Assembly (NCBI GenBank): GCA_014377485.1
Contig: JACMPM010000121.1
Coordinates: forward strand, 1-38,222
DNA: 38,222 nucleotides
Direction of reading: 5' to 3'
Source of the DNA: Bacteriovorax sp.
Lineage (GTDB): Bacteria > Bdellovibrionota > Bacteriovoracia > Bacteriovoracales > Bacteriovoracaceae
Shown here: piece after piece, positions 9,092 to 17,598 of the stretch
How the letters are laid out: the number at the start of each line of letters is the position of its first letter
Position numbering within the stretch: the stretch's first letter is position 1
The notes under the pieces: model-generated
What the model was told of the DNA's origin: nothing
The model's input: only the letters and a program-made list of their open reading frames with translations
Databases searched by the model: none
Translations under genes and position numbers: made by a program

Positions 9092-10215
9092 AGGGATCCC
9101 TTTTTTATGAATGGATTCTCTGTTTTAAAGAGAATTCCAAGTCCATGCGGTCCAATTTTATTTTGATTTTTAATTCCATTAAAGGGAGAGAGCGAAAGTT
9201 TTGGAAGAATGGGATCTACACTTAATAAATGATCCGAAAATCCACCTTCGTAAAAGAAATTTTTTCCATTATATTTACTGATTAAGGCCAATGCGGCCCT
9301 GGTTAAAAGAGAAGTCTCGCCGACTTGAGAGCCAATGCCCCAAAGCATCTTGTACTTCTGGGCCTGATCAATAATTTCCATGGTTCTATTAATTCCGCCC
9401 AGCTTGGAAATTCTAATATTCAAACAAACACGACTTGGAAAACTGCCATAATAATCTAAATCAGACAGATTGGTAAGAGACTCGTCTAAAATTAAAAATA
9501 AGTTACTGAATTTCAAAAATTTACTAATACTTTCTTGATTTCCTGGTTCAAAGGGTTCTTCAATTCCCCAGATGGGAATAATAATATTTTGTAAAAAAGA
9601 TAATAATACTTCGTATGATAAAAATGAGTTATTGGCATCCATTCGGAAACGCATACCGGACTTATAAAACAACCTAGTAATAGGATGATTGAGGAAAGCT
9701 TGAACTCTTATTTGATCTTCAATTGAAGATGATATTTTTAGTTTTATATCATTTATGCCAAAAAGCTTTGCGATAATTAAATTTTTTATCATTTTCGTTA
9801 CAGATTTTAACCCTATCACCATCGTGGGATTAATCTTATTAGATTTTTTTTTAGTCGAAATAATATCCTCTAAAGATTGTTTATTTTTTAATCCATACCA
9901 ATCTAGCCATGCGAGTTCGAGCGCGCAAAAAGCACTTTGATTATTATTTATTAATACTCTATTGGAAAAAATCCAAGCTTGAAATGATGGCAGAGTGTAA
10001 CAATAATTTATTTTACTAATTTCAGAATGTTCATAGAATTTTTTAATCGTCTCAGCATTTTCGCCCGTCACATAAGAACGCGGACAAGATTCTCCAAAAC
10101 CTTGAATTTGATCATTTTCTAACATCGCCCAAAGTGTCTCACTCTTGTCTCTTTCAAAACTAGCATGAGAAAACTTTATCTTGAAAGGTATAGACTGCAT
10201 TTTATATTGAATCAT
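9088..10215 (-). CDS. Enolase-superfamily enzyme, muconate cycloisomerase subgroup (epimerase/racemase/OSBS-like)
   Basis: The capping domain (GFGESCPRSYVTGE, near residues 40-55) is followed by a barrel carrying the muconate-subgroup residues: KLK (the KxK general base) near 155, DANN near 190, EEPF near 220, DES near 245 and the second lysine in RISKLGG near 270. GIGSQVGETSLLTRAA near residue 300 closes the set. All metal ligands (Asp, Glu, Asp) and both lysines appear intact, so the enzyme should abstract a proton alpha to a carboxylate. Known members are dipeptide epimerases, N-succinylamino acid racemases and o-succinylbenzoate synthases; no menaquinone gene is nearby to favour OSBS. I chose the ATG at 10215, which overlaps the upstream stop as ATGA; an in-frame ATG at 10236 is possible. 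Confidence 0.85.
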   Translation of the reverse strand: MIQYKMQSIPFKIKFSHASFERDKSETLWAMLENDQIQGFGESCPRSYVTGENAETIKKFYEHSEISKINYCYTLPSFQAWIFSNRVLINNNQSAFCALELAWLDWYGLKNKQSLEDIISTKKKSNKINPTMVIGLKSVTKMIKNLIIAKLFGINDIKLKISSSIEDQIRVQAFLNHPITRLFYKSGMRFRMDANNSFLSYEVLLSFLQNIIIPIWGIEEPFEPGNQESISKFLKFSNLFLILDESLTNLSDLDYYGSFPSRVCLNIRISKLGGINRTMEIIDQAQKYKMLWGIGSQVGETSLLTRAALALISKYNGKNFFYEGGFSDHLLSVDPILPKLSLSPFNGIKNQNKIGPHGLGILFKTENPFIKKGSL

Positions 10216-12752
10216 TTTCTTTGCCACACTTTCCATTCTGAAAAAATTTTTTCAAAAACTTTAAGTGTGAGCAATGCTTTAAGTTTCCATTGAGCTTCAC
10301 GTACTTTTTTAATCAATATTTCCTGTTTTGCAAACTCTTCAATAAAACCATCATTAACTTGAATTAATTTTAAAGCATGCAATCGATCAGAACAACGTTT
10401 TGAATCATATTCGATATTAATTTTTCTCAAAAGATTATCTAATTCTAACTCCAATTGGAATAAGTCATGGCCCATTAACTCACCTTCAATTAATGCTATA
10501 TAATAAGCATTTTCTTCATCCGCGAGCGCAATCATATTGAGTTTTAATTGATGATTTTCATTGAGAAAAGAAACGGCCTCTAAAAACTGATTCTCATATA
10601 GTTTCTCCCCTGTAATGCTAGTCACTCCAGTTCCTTTTCGAATAAAACGAATAAGCGGGATGCCATTACGAAAGTCATCCACACGAATGACATCATTGAT
10701 ATTATACCGATAAAGACCATTATAGGTTGTGAGGTAAATCATGTACTCAATACCAAACTTCAATTGATGGAGTAGTAGATATTGGTTATTATTTATTTCA
10801 TCAACCGGTTTAAATTCAAAAAAATGATCATAAATGGTGAGCATTTCGCCATTTGAATTTGTTAATGGAACACTAATTCTCGCTTCGCTGGCAAGGTAGC
10901 CAATCTCATGGAATAATGGTGCATTTAATTCTTCAGAAAATGATTTTTTAATTTTTTCAAAGGCAAGCTTACAACTGCCGCCTTGCCAGGTGGCAACTAC
11001 CACTGTTTTGGGTAATAGATCATGCAGCGAAATCTTCCCTTTGGATTTATACAATTCCTTCAGCCTCTGTGCTTTTTCTGGCCGAGGTGTGAGCTTTTTT
11101 TTAATTACTTTAACAATGTTTTGATCAAGTTTATGTGAATCAAAAAAGCTACCATTACTTAAATCAGTAATAAAAAGATCAAACTTTTCATTTATCATAA
11201 CTTCAAGCTTTAAGAGCGTACTTGGATTTGCACAACCAATAAATGTAATATTATTCTCATTTAAAATAATCCTAAGCACTAAATTATACCTAAGATCTAC
11301 ATCCGCAATCTCAAAAACAGCTGAAGGAACTACATAAAGACTGCTGATAATTTTTGGAAATGAAGCAATAAAATGGGCAGAAGCAGAACCGATCTCAAGC
11401 CCGTTAACAGTGTGTCCTTCAATTTTTTGTCCAGTGAAAACTAAAAAATTTCCGACCGTATAATTATCAGATTTTTTCAGGGCTTCAAATAGTGAAAAAT
11501 TTTGTGAATCTTTATTGGCCCGGATAGTTTCCTCTAAAATAGGAATGAGCTTTGCTTTACTGGTTGAACCAGAAGTCTGAGTGTAAAAAACTGGCTTATT
11601 GGTAATTAAGCCGTAAGTATTTTTAGATTCTTGATCTTCGTAATAGGCCCTTAGGTCTTCATATTCGTGAATGGGAATGTTTTCCTGGTATTTTGAAATT
11701 GAATCTATATCAGCAAAATGATACTTTAAACCTAAACTTGTCTGTTTATTTTTTTTTAATATCTTCAATAATATTTCAGTTTGAATTTCTACCAATGAAC
11801 GATTGCTCTCAAGGTGCTTTTTATAAATTTTTCCGCCCTTGATCCTAATACTTAAATTCATCAATTTTGATTTTAGGGAAAAAGTGCCAGTTTGATCCAA
11901 GTCGTGAATAAAAGGTGCAAGTAATTGATCAATAAAATTTTGAGGATAGTTTTTATTTTTTAAACCATAATGTGTTGGCCCAAGCGAGTCCGGTAAAAAA
12001 TAGGTTCCAAAAATTTGATCATAAAGACTAAGTTTATTTCCAAAATTATTATTAGCTTCCAGCGCCTGGTAGGAGTGATGATATCTATGTTGTTCAGGCC
12101 CGGAAATAATTCTATTGAGAAGTCCTAAACGCATATCAATATTACAATGTTGGAAAAATCCGTTTACGGCATAAAAGACAAAATAAAGTCCAAGTGCCAG
12201 CGGATTTACACCCATAAAAATAAAAAGAATAGATTCCCCGCAGAGTTGAAAAACTTTCTCAATGGGATGAAATCTTCCGACATTCCACCAATACAATTTC
12301 TCAGTGCTGTGGTGAACGGCATGAAATCGCCAAAGTAATGGAGAATGATGACAATAATAATGAATCCAATAACGGACAAATTCACTTAAAGAAATTAATA
12401 AAATAATTTGTAGTGCCATTGGAAAATGATTAGGCCAAAAATTTATTTTAAATGATGTATATGAAGAAAAAAGGACAATCGCTGAAAGTGCCCCGGCCTG
12501 AATTAATTTGCCCAGCAGGCCATGAACTAATAATAAATAAAGTCCGTCTGTGCCTGCCCTTGTATCAAAGCCCTGCCATTCTTTTTTAAATGGCATGTAC
12601 TTTTCACCAAGAAAAATAGTAAAAGCACCAAAGGCCATTGCCCAAAAAGTGGCTGATTCAATCTTAGAGGTAATATCTAAAATTATTATAAAAATAAGAT
12701 AGCTCAAAATTATCGTCAGAGGATAAATAGAGAGTTGAATATTTTTTTTCAA
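10212..12752 (-). CDS. Fusion of fatty acid hydroxylase/sterol desaturase domain and GH3-type acyl-adenylate amide synthetase
   Basis: Two unrelated enzymes form one 846-residue chain. Residues 1-290 are a membrane di-iron hydroxylase: several transmembrane helices and the His boxes HYYCH, HAVHH (about 130-150) and HRYHH (about 222). Residues about 300-846 are a GH3-like adenylating enzyme: P-loop-like QTSGSTSKAK (about 390), GYLASEARI (about 620), YRYNINDVIRVDDF (about 675) and a C-terminal segment beginning SITGEKLYENQ (about 715). GH3 enzymes activate a carboxylate as acyl-AMP and join it to an amino acid. The start is TTG at 12752 with AAAGG 9 bases before it, 12 bp after the nucleotidase stop; there is no stop or frameshift between the domains. 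The fusion implies the hydroxylated product, or a lipid held at the membrane, is the GH3 substrate (inference). Confidence 0.85.
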   Translation of the reverse strand: MKKNIQLSIYPLTIILSYLIFIIILDITSKIESATFWAMAFGAFTIFLGEKYMPFKKEWQGFDTRAGTDGLYLLLVHGLLGKLIQAGALSAIVLFSSYTSFKINFWPNHFPMALQIILLISLSEFVRYWIHYYCHHSPLLWRFHAVHHSTEKLYWWNVGRFHPIEKVFQLCGESILFIFMGVNPLALGLYFVFYAVNGFFQHCNIDMRLGLLNRIISGPEQHRYHHSYQALEANNNFGNKLSLYDQIFGTYFLPDSLGPTHYGLKNKNYPQNFIDQLLAPFIHDLDQTGTFSLKSKLMNLSIRIKGGKIYKKHLESNRSLVEIQTEILLKILKKNKQTSLGLKYHFADIDSISKYQENIPIHEYEDLRAYYEDQESKNTYGLITNKPVFYTQTSGSTSKAKLIPILEETIRANKDSQNFSLFEALKKSDNYTVGNFLVFTGQKIEGHTVNGLEIGSASAHFIASFPKIISSLYVVPSAVFEIADVDLRYNLVLRIILNENNITFIGCANPSTLLKLEVMINEKFDLFITDLSNGSFFDSHKLDQNIVKVIKKKLTPRPEKAQRLKELYKSKGKISLHDLLPKTVVVATWQGGSCKLAFEKIKKSFSEELNAPLFHEIGYLASEARISVPLTNSNGEMLTIYDHFFEFKPVDEINNNQYLLLHQLKFGIEYMIYLTTYNGLYRYNINDVIRVDDFRNGIPLIRFIRKGTGVTSITGEKLYENQFLEAVSFLNENHQLKLNMIALADEENAYYIALIEGELMGHDLFQLELELDNLLRKINIEYDSKRCSDRLHALKLIQVNDGFIEEFAKQEILIKKVREAQWKLKALLTLKVFEKIFSEWKVWQRK

Positions 12753-12764
12753 AATTATAGGCCT

Positions 12765-14339
12765 TTATTCACCTAATTCTGCATTTTGATTTGGCATTAT
12801 TAAGAGATGATTATCTTCGCTGATTTTATTCAAACTTAAACTACCCACGCTTTGGGCGACTTTTTCTTCAAGCGTATTCCAGATTTTAAACTTAGTATTT
12901 TTCGGGCTGCGAAGCAGCGCCGAAGTGTAAGGACTCACTCCTTCAGCTCCTCTTACAATACCTTCCGTAAAGGCGACTGTATAATACTTAAAGGGGTTGA
13001 TCACTTTTCCATTTACTAAAAGTTTTTTGCTTTTTATACCAAATTCTGTTTTTTTATATTCCATAGTGATGCCTGAAAAAGTTAATGGCTGACCAAAATG
13101 AGTAAGAGCTTCAAAGACTAAACGCAACCACACACCTTTAATTTTGGTCGTATAAATAGTCCAGCCATATTTTTCAGATAAGTCAAAGACTCTTGGAATA
13201 GAATTAAATAGATCGCGACGAGAAACATTTCCAGTAGGAAAATCTTCTCCATTCATAAAAGGCGTATGAATGGCAATATCGGCCTTTGACTTTTCTTTCA
13301 TTGAATCTGTGATGAAATAAGCCCATTTACGTGCTCCATCTTTATCATTTGCCTTTAAATCTGAATACCCGACATGCTCATCCAGCCAATCTTTTCCGTA
13401 AGTATTATCAAGATCGTTATTGGCCTCTTCCACTAATGATTTAATTTTTAAATCACTCGCTTCATATTTAACAGGAATTAATTCATAAGAAACAATTTTT
13501 AAAGGGTGTCCAACTTCGAGATCAACAATCAGGCGGCCTAGGTATTCAGTATGCATACCGGCTTGAACGATTGGCACAGAAAGTTTATTTTTATTAACAC
13601 CGTACGAAGGTTTAAAAAGTGCCGTATGAGAGTGTCCACCAACAATCAGATCGATGTATTTTGTTCGCTCGGCAAGTTTGATGTCGTTTAGAACGCCTAT
13701 ATGAGTAAGAGCAATTATATAATCATTTTTTCTTTGTTTAAGAATTTGTTCATAGTGTTTAGCGGCCTTGAAGGGGTTGGTAATTCTTCCACCATCAAAG
13801 CGCCATTTATAAAAAATTTCATTAGTTGTTAAACCCAATACACCAATTTTTATTCCATCAATTACGAATTCTTTAAATGGTTTTATTTTTGACCGTAGAT
13901 TTTTGAAGTCGTAATTCATTTCTAAATTGGCCGCAACCAGCGAGAATTTTAAATCCATTTCACCTAAGATTTTATCAAGGTCGCGCGTTCCCATTAAATA
14001 GTCGTGATTTCCAATTGCGCCGACATCGTAACCCATTTCATTATGTACATCGAATACTTTTCTTCCCGCATCGGCCATGTAATATAAATTTCCTTCGGTA
14101 AAATCTCCCGCATCCATCACCAGAGATTTTACTCCTTCTTCAGTCATTTTATTTTTGTAAAAATCGATTAAACTCTTAAGTCTTGCTGCTCCACCGCGAT
14201 TGGCATCATGATCTATGCTATCGAGGTATGAATGGGTGTCATTAGTGTGGAGTATTTGAATCAACTTTGCGTTTGCAGCGTGAGGATTTAGCAGAGAAAA
14301 AGCTGTAAAGAATAAAATGCTAAAAAAATTTTTGCTCAT
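12765..14339 (-). CDS. Exported 5'-nucleotidase/UshA-like metallophosphatase
   Basis: A signal peptide (residues 1-24, ending HAANA) precedes a calcineurin-like metallophosphatase domain with all metal motifs: HTNDTH (Asp34, His36), DAGDF, GNHDY, THIG and GGHSH. A C-terminal 5_nucleotid_C domain (about residues 330-505) follows, with NGEDFPTGNVSRRDLFN and VAFTEGIVRG for nucleotide binding. The family hydrolyses AMP and other nucleotides, UDP-sugars or 2',3'-cyclic nucleotides in the periplasm; 524 residues is usual. GAGGTG lies 5 bases before the ATG. It opens the four-gene operon and is the only exported member. It may simply salvage nucleotides during prey digestion; a link to the AMP-releasing GH3 enzyme is doubtful because they act in different compartments. 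Confidence 0.92.
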   Translation of the reverse strand: MSKNFFSILFFTAFSLLNPHAANAKLIQILHTNDTHSYLDSIDHDANRGGAARLKSLIDFYKNKMTEEGVKSLVMDAGDFTEGNLYYMADAGRKVFDVHNEMGYDVGAIGNHDYLMGTRDLDKILGEMDLKFSLVAANLEMNYDFKNLRSKIKPFKEFVIDGIKIGVLGLTTNEIFYKWRFDGGRITNPFKAAKHYEQILKQRKNDYIIALTHIGVLNDIKLAERTKYIDLIVGGHSHTALFKPSYGVNKNKLSVPIVQAGMHTEYLGRLIVDLEVGHPLKIVSYELIPVKYEASDLKIKSLVEEANNDLDNTYGKDWLDEHVGYSDLKANDKDGARKWAYFITDSMKEKSKADIAIHTPFMNGEDFPTGNVSRRDLFNSIPRVFDLSEKYGWTIYTTKIKGVWLRLVFEALTHFGQPLTFSGITMEYKKTEFGIKSKKLLVNGKVINPFKYYTVAFTEGIVRGAEGVSPYTSALLRSPKNTKFKIWNTLEEKVAQSVGSLSLNKISEDNHLLIMPNQNAELGE

Positions 14340-14524
14340 AGCTGCACCTCGTTCACGTTTATAATTAATAAACAGTTCGGATTTATCAGCACTTATTTTA
14401 AAATTATACTCGACTCACCTTACCCGAGCATTCTAGAGGGGAAAATTTTGCTGAATATTGACACTTTCTGTGATAAGTTTTGCCTTATATCACTTTAAGT
14501 AAAAAATAATTCAGGACAATCCCA

Positions 14525-16135
14525 ATGCTCGATCACGCACACAATGCTAAGCGCTGCACTTTCGCCATCATTTCTCACCCCGATGCGGGTAAGACAACCA
14601 TGACAGAAAAACTGTTATGGTTTGGACAGGTCATACGTGATGTAGGCAAGGTTAAGGCCAAGGACGGAAATTACGCGAAGTCAGATTGGATGCAACTTGA
14701 ACAAGAAAGAGGAATTTCAATCAGCTCATCAGTCATGAGTTTTCCTTATGCCGACAGGGCCATGCATTTATTAGATACTCCCGGACATAAAGATTTTTCA
14801 GAAGATACCTATCGTACACTTACTGCAGTCGAATCCGTGCTGATGATGATTGACTCTGCAAAAGGCGTAGAGGCACAAACAATAAAATTAATGGAAGTTT
14901 GTAGAATGCGAGATACACCAATCGTGGCATTTATGAACAAATATGACCGCGAGGCAATGGACCCTTTCGCCCTGTTAGAAAATATCGAGAAGATTTTAAA
15001 TATTCAATGTGTCCCAATGACTTGGCCTATAGGTTCTGGTGTAGATTTTAAAGGTGTATATGATCTTCGCACAAAACAGATCATGAGTTTTAAGAACGCT
15101 AAGGATCCATTTAAACCAATTATTATCGATGCAAGTGATTTGGATTCTGCTGCCGTACAAGCTTATATTGGTGCTAGTTTACTCGCCATATTGAAAGATG
15201 AACTAGAAATGGTATCAACTGTTATTGGCGAATTTAGCGAAGAAGAATTCCTGGCCGGAATTCAAACACCTGTCTTTTTTGGTTCAGCATTAAATAATTT
15301 TGGGGTGAAAGAAACATTGGACATGATCGCTCAAGCTTGTCCTGGGCCTAAGCCCCGTGAAGTTAAGTTGCCGCCCTTTGAATCTGACTCTCCTACTGTG
15401 ATTCTCGATCCGGATACTACGGATGAATTCACCGGATTTATTTTTAAGATTCAGGCGAATATGGATAAAAAACACCGCGACCGAATCGCTTTTCTTCGCG
15501 TCTGTTCTGGAAAATTTCTTCGTAATCAAAAAATTTATCACGTCAGATCTGGCAAAGAATTAAAAATAGCAACACCATTAATGTTTCAAGCACAAGACAG
15601 AGAGATTACGGAAGAAGCTTATCCAGGAGATATTATCGGACTTCATGACAATGGAAAATTTCAAATCGGCGATACCTTTACTGAAAGATCAAAATATCAG
15701 TTCACAGGTATCCCCAACTTTGCTCCAGAAATTTTTAATAAAGTTGTTCTTAAAGATCCAATGAAGGCCAAGCAACTTGAAAAAGGATTGCAACAGCTCT
15801 CGGAAGAAGGAACTGTTCAGTTATTTACCAGACATTCAACTTCAGAGAAAATTTTAGGCGCCGTTGGGGCCTTGCAGTTTGAAGTTGTGAAATATCGTCT
15901 GGAAGACGAATACAATGTTAATGCCGATTATGAAGGGTATTCATTCATTGGTGTTCGATGGTTAAAATTTGCCACCGAAAAAGACCAGGGTGTATTTATG
16001 GCAAACAATAGCAGCAATATTGTTTACGATCATAAAAAGCGTATATGTTTTTCTGTCCGCTCTGAATGGGATTTAAAATTAGTTATGGAAAAAAATCCTA
16101 ACGTTATGTTTTATAAGAACTCGGATTATAGATAA
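14525..16135 (+). CDS. prfC: Peptide chain release factor 3
   Basis: This GTPase (536 residues; E. coli RF3 has 529) recycles RF1/RF2 from the ribosome after termination. The G motifs are SHPDAGKTT (G1, residues 18-26), RGIS (G2), DTPGHKD (G3) and NKYDRE (G4, where NKLDRE is commoner). The RF3-specific block KAKDGNYAKSDWMQLEQERG is intact, and the C-terminal domain has GALQFEVVKYRLEDEYN. The ATG has AGGAC 7 bases upstream. The stop TAATG overlaps the next start, so it heads a coupled operon running to 19546. It diverges from the nucleotidase gene across 185 bp, where both promoters must lie; I see no clean pair of boxes there. Confidence 0.96.
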   Translation: MLDHAHNAKRCTFAIISHPDAGKTTMTEKLLWFGQVIRDVGKVKAKDGNYAKSDWMQLEQERGISISSSVMSFPYADRAMHLLDTPGHKDFSEDTYRTLTAVESVLMMIDSAKGVEAQTIKLMEVCRMRDTPIVAFMNKYDREAMDPFALLENIEKILNIQCVPMTWPIGSGVDFKGVYDLRTKQIMSFKNAKDPFKPIIIDASDLDSAAVQAYIGASLLAILKDELEMVSTVIGEFSEEEFLAGIQTPVFFGSALNNFGVKETLDMIAQACPGPKPREVKLPPFESDSPTVILDPDTTDEFTGFIFKIQANMDKKHRDRIAFLRVCSGKFLRNQKIYHVRSGKELKIATPLMFQAQDREITEEAYPGDIIGLHDNGKFQIGDTFTERSKYQFTGIPNFAPEIFNKVVLKDPMKAKQLEKGLQQLSEEGTVQLFTRHSTSEKILGAVGALQFEVVKYRLEDEYNVNADYEGYSFIGVRWLKFATEKDQGVFMANNSSNIVYDHKKRICFSVRSEWDLKLVMEKNPNVMFYKNSDYR

Positions 16136-16653
16136 TGGAAAAAACATTAGCTGATGTCATCGGTGACTATAATTTTTTTCTTGAAGATCTTTTTTCTAAG
16201 ATTTCAGAGATTGAATTAAATGTAGAAAAATACGAACTCGATCATATCTGTTACCGTGTCCAATCTATTAACGAGTATAAAAGTAAAAAAGAAGAACTCT
16301 CGCACTTCGGTGAACTGCTGATAGAATCTATGGTCAATGGCCGCTTAATTTCAACTTTTAAACTAATTGAACCGATTGCTTTTAAAAATAGGAAAATATT
16401 TTTAATCGAGCTCCCTAGTCCTAAATCAATGCACTCTTATGCCAACGGTCTGGAGCATGTTGAGTTTGTCACAAAAGAGCCCCTTCAAAAAATCGTTGAC
16501 CGCTATCCTCAATACTCTTTTGAAGTTTTCGGAATTCATAAGAAAATAAACGCAGATATTACTTTAAAGCTTGGTGAGTACTGCATCCGCTTTCATAACC
16601 AAAATTTAGAAGATGTGATTAAACTTGAAAAAAACATGAGCAACAGAAGATAA
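16135..16653 (+). CDS. yecM: YecM-family protein (vicinal-oxygen-chelate-like fold)
   Basis: This 172-residue protein aligns by eye with E. coli YecM: DHICYRVQSINEYKSKKEEL, then GELLIESMVNGRLISTFKL, then IFLIELPSPK and NGLEHVEFV, ending LGEYCIRFHNQNLEDVI. YecM has a glyoxalase/VOC-like fold, with metal-ligand candidates His and Glu in DHI and EHVEF; its biochemical role is not established. The ATG overlaps the prfC stop by one base, implying translational coupling to the release factor. An enzyme of small-molecule metabolism is possible, but its position among translation genes is the only functional hint. Confidence 0.85.
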   Translation: MEKTLADVIGDYNFFLEDLFSKISEIELNVEKYELDHICYRVQSINEYKSKKEELSHFGELLIESMVNGRLISTFKLIEPIAFKNRKIFLIELPSPKSMHSYANGLEHVEFVTKEPLQKIVDRYPQYSFEVFGIHKKINADITLKLGEYCIRFHNQNLEDVIKLEKNMSNRR

Positions 16654-16657
16654 ATAT

Positions 16658-17596
16658 ATGGCCGATCAAAAAACTATCCAAAACAGAATTGAAAAAAATT
16701 ACAAGCACAGAGCTAAATGGGCCCGCAAAGAAGGTATCGAAGGTTTCCGAATTTATGAAAAGGATATTCCTGAATTTCCCTTTATTGTCGATGTCTACAA
16801 AGATCACGCAGTCATCTTTGAAAAGCGTGATGATGAAATTGATGCTGAAAAGTTTGAACATTTTAATTATATTATCAGCGCTGTTAAAAACGTTCTCAAC
16901 CTACCTGAAGAAAAGATCGTTATTAAGTCACGCAAAAAGCAAAAAGGTGCAACTCAGTACGAGCGCCTCGAAGAGAGAAATGAAACTATTATAGTAAAAG
17001 AATACCAGGCAGAATTCTTAGTTAATCTTCACGATTATCTAGATACTGGTCTTTTTTTGGATCACCGTCCAATGAGACAATTTATCTTTAATGAGGCCCG
17101 TGGAAAAAAATTCTTAAACCTTTTTTCTTATACGGGAACGGTAAGTGTGATGGCCGCTTTGGGCGGAGCAACTCACGTCACAAGTGTGGATCTCTCCGGT
17201 ACCTATCAGGATTGGGCCAGAAAGAATTTTGAACACAATAAAATTTCCTTAAAAGAGCATAACTTCATCGTTCAAAGTGCACTCGATTATCTCGAAAAAG
17301 CTGTGAACAAGTTTGATCTCATTTTCCTGGATCCTCCAACTTTTTCTAATTCAAAAAAAATGGAAGAAGATTTTGAAGTAGAAAAAGATCAAGTTGTTTT
17401 GATTAAAAATTGCCTGCGTCTTTTAAGCCCAGGTGGAACTCTCTATTTCTCAAACAATAAAAGAAAATTTAAACTAGATCCTGCAATTCTAGAGATGGCT
17501 GTAGTTCAAGATATTACGGACAAAACCATTCCTATGGATTTTAGAGAGAGAAGTATTCACCACTGCTTCAAAATCACTCACCTACCCAAAAAATAA
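16658..17596 (+). CDS. rlmK: Stand-alone RlmK-type 23S rRNA (guanine-2069-N7)-methyltransferase
   Basis: The 312 residues match only the C-terminal half of the E. coli bifunctional RlmKL. Diagnostic blocks are KWARKEGIEGFRIYEKDIPE (about 20-39), KSRKKQKGATQYERL, LVNLHDYLDTGLFLDHRPMR (about 122-141), LNLFSYTGTVSVMAALGGA (SAM site), VDLSGTYQDWARKNF, FLDPPTFSNSKKMEEDF (catalytic region) and LYFSNNKRKFKLD. RlmK makes m7G2069 in the peptidyl-transferase region of 23S rRNA. The N-terminal RlmL half (THUMP domain, m2G2445) is absent and not nearby. It lies 4 bp after yecM and 2 bp before the helicase gene, so it is operonic; in E. coli RlmL unwinding assists RlmK, so the adjacent DEAD-box helicase may substitute (inference). 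Confidence 0.92.
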   Translation: MADQKTIQNRIEKNYKHRAKWARKEGIEGFRIYEKDIPEFPFIVDVYKDHAVIFEKRDDEIDAEKFEHFNYIISAVKNVLNLPEEKIVIKSRKKQKGATQYERLEERNETIIVKEYQAEFLVNLHDYLDTGLFLDHRPMRQFIFNEARGKKFLNLFSYTGTVSVMAALGGATHVTSVDLSGTYQDWARKNFEHNKISLKEHNFIVQSALDYLEKAVNKFDLIFLDPPTFSNSKKMEEDFEVEKDQVVLIKNCLRLLSPGGTLYFSNNKRKFKLDPAILEMAVVQDITDKTIPMDFRERSIHHCFKITHLPKK

Positions 17597-17598
17597 TT

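Noticed and set aside
14340-14524. A TTGACA at 14458-14463 as a -35 box for prfC
   Set aside because: The nearest AT-rich -10-like sequence is 21 or more bases away, so the pair does not fit a usual promoter.
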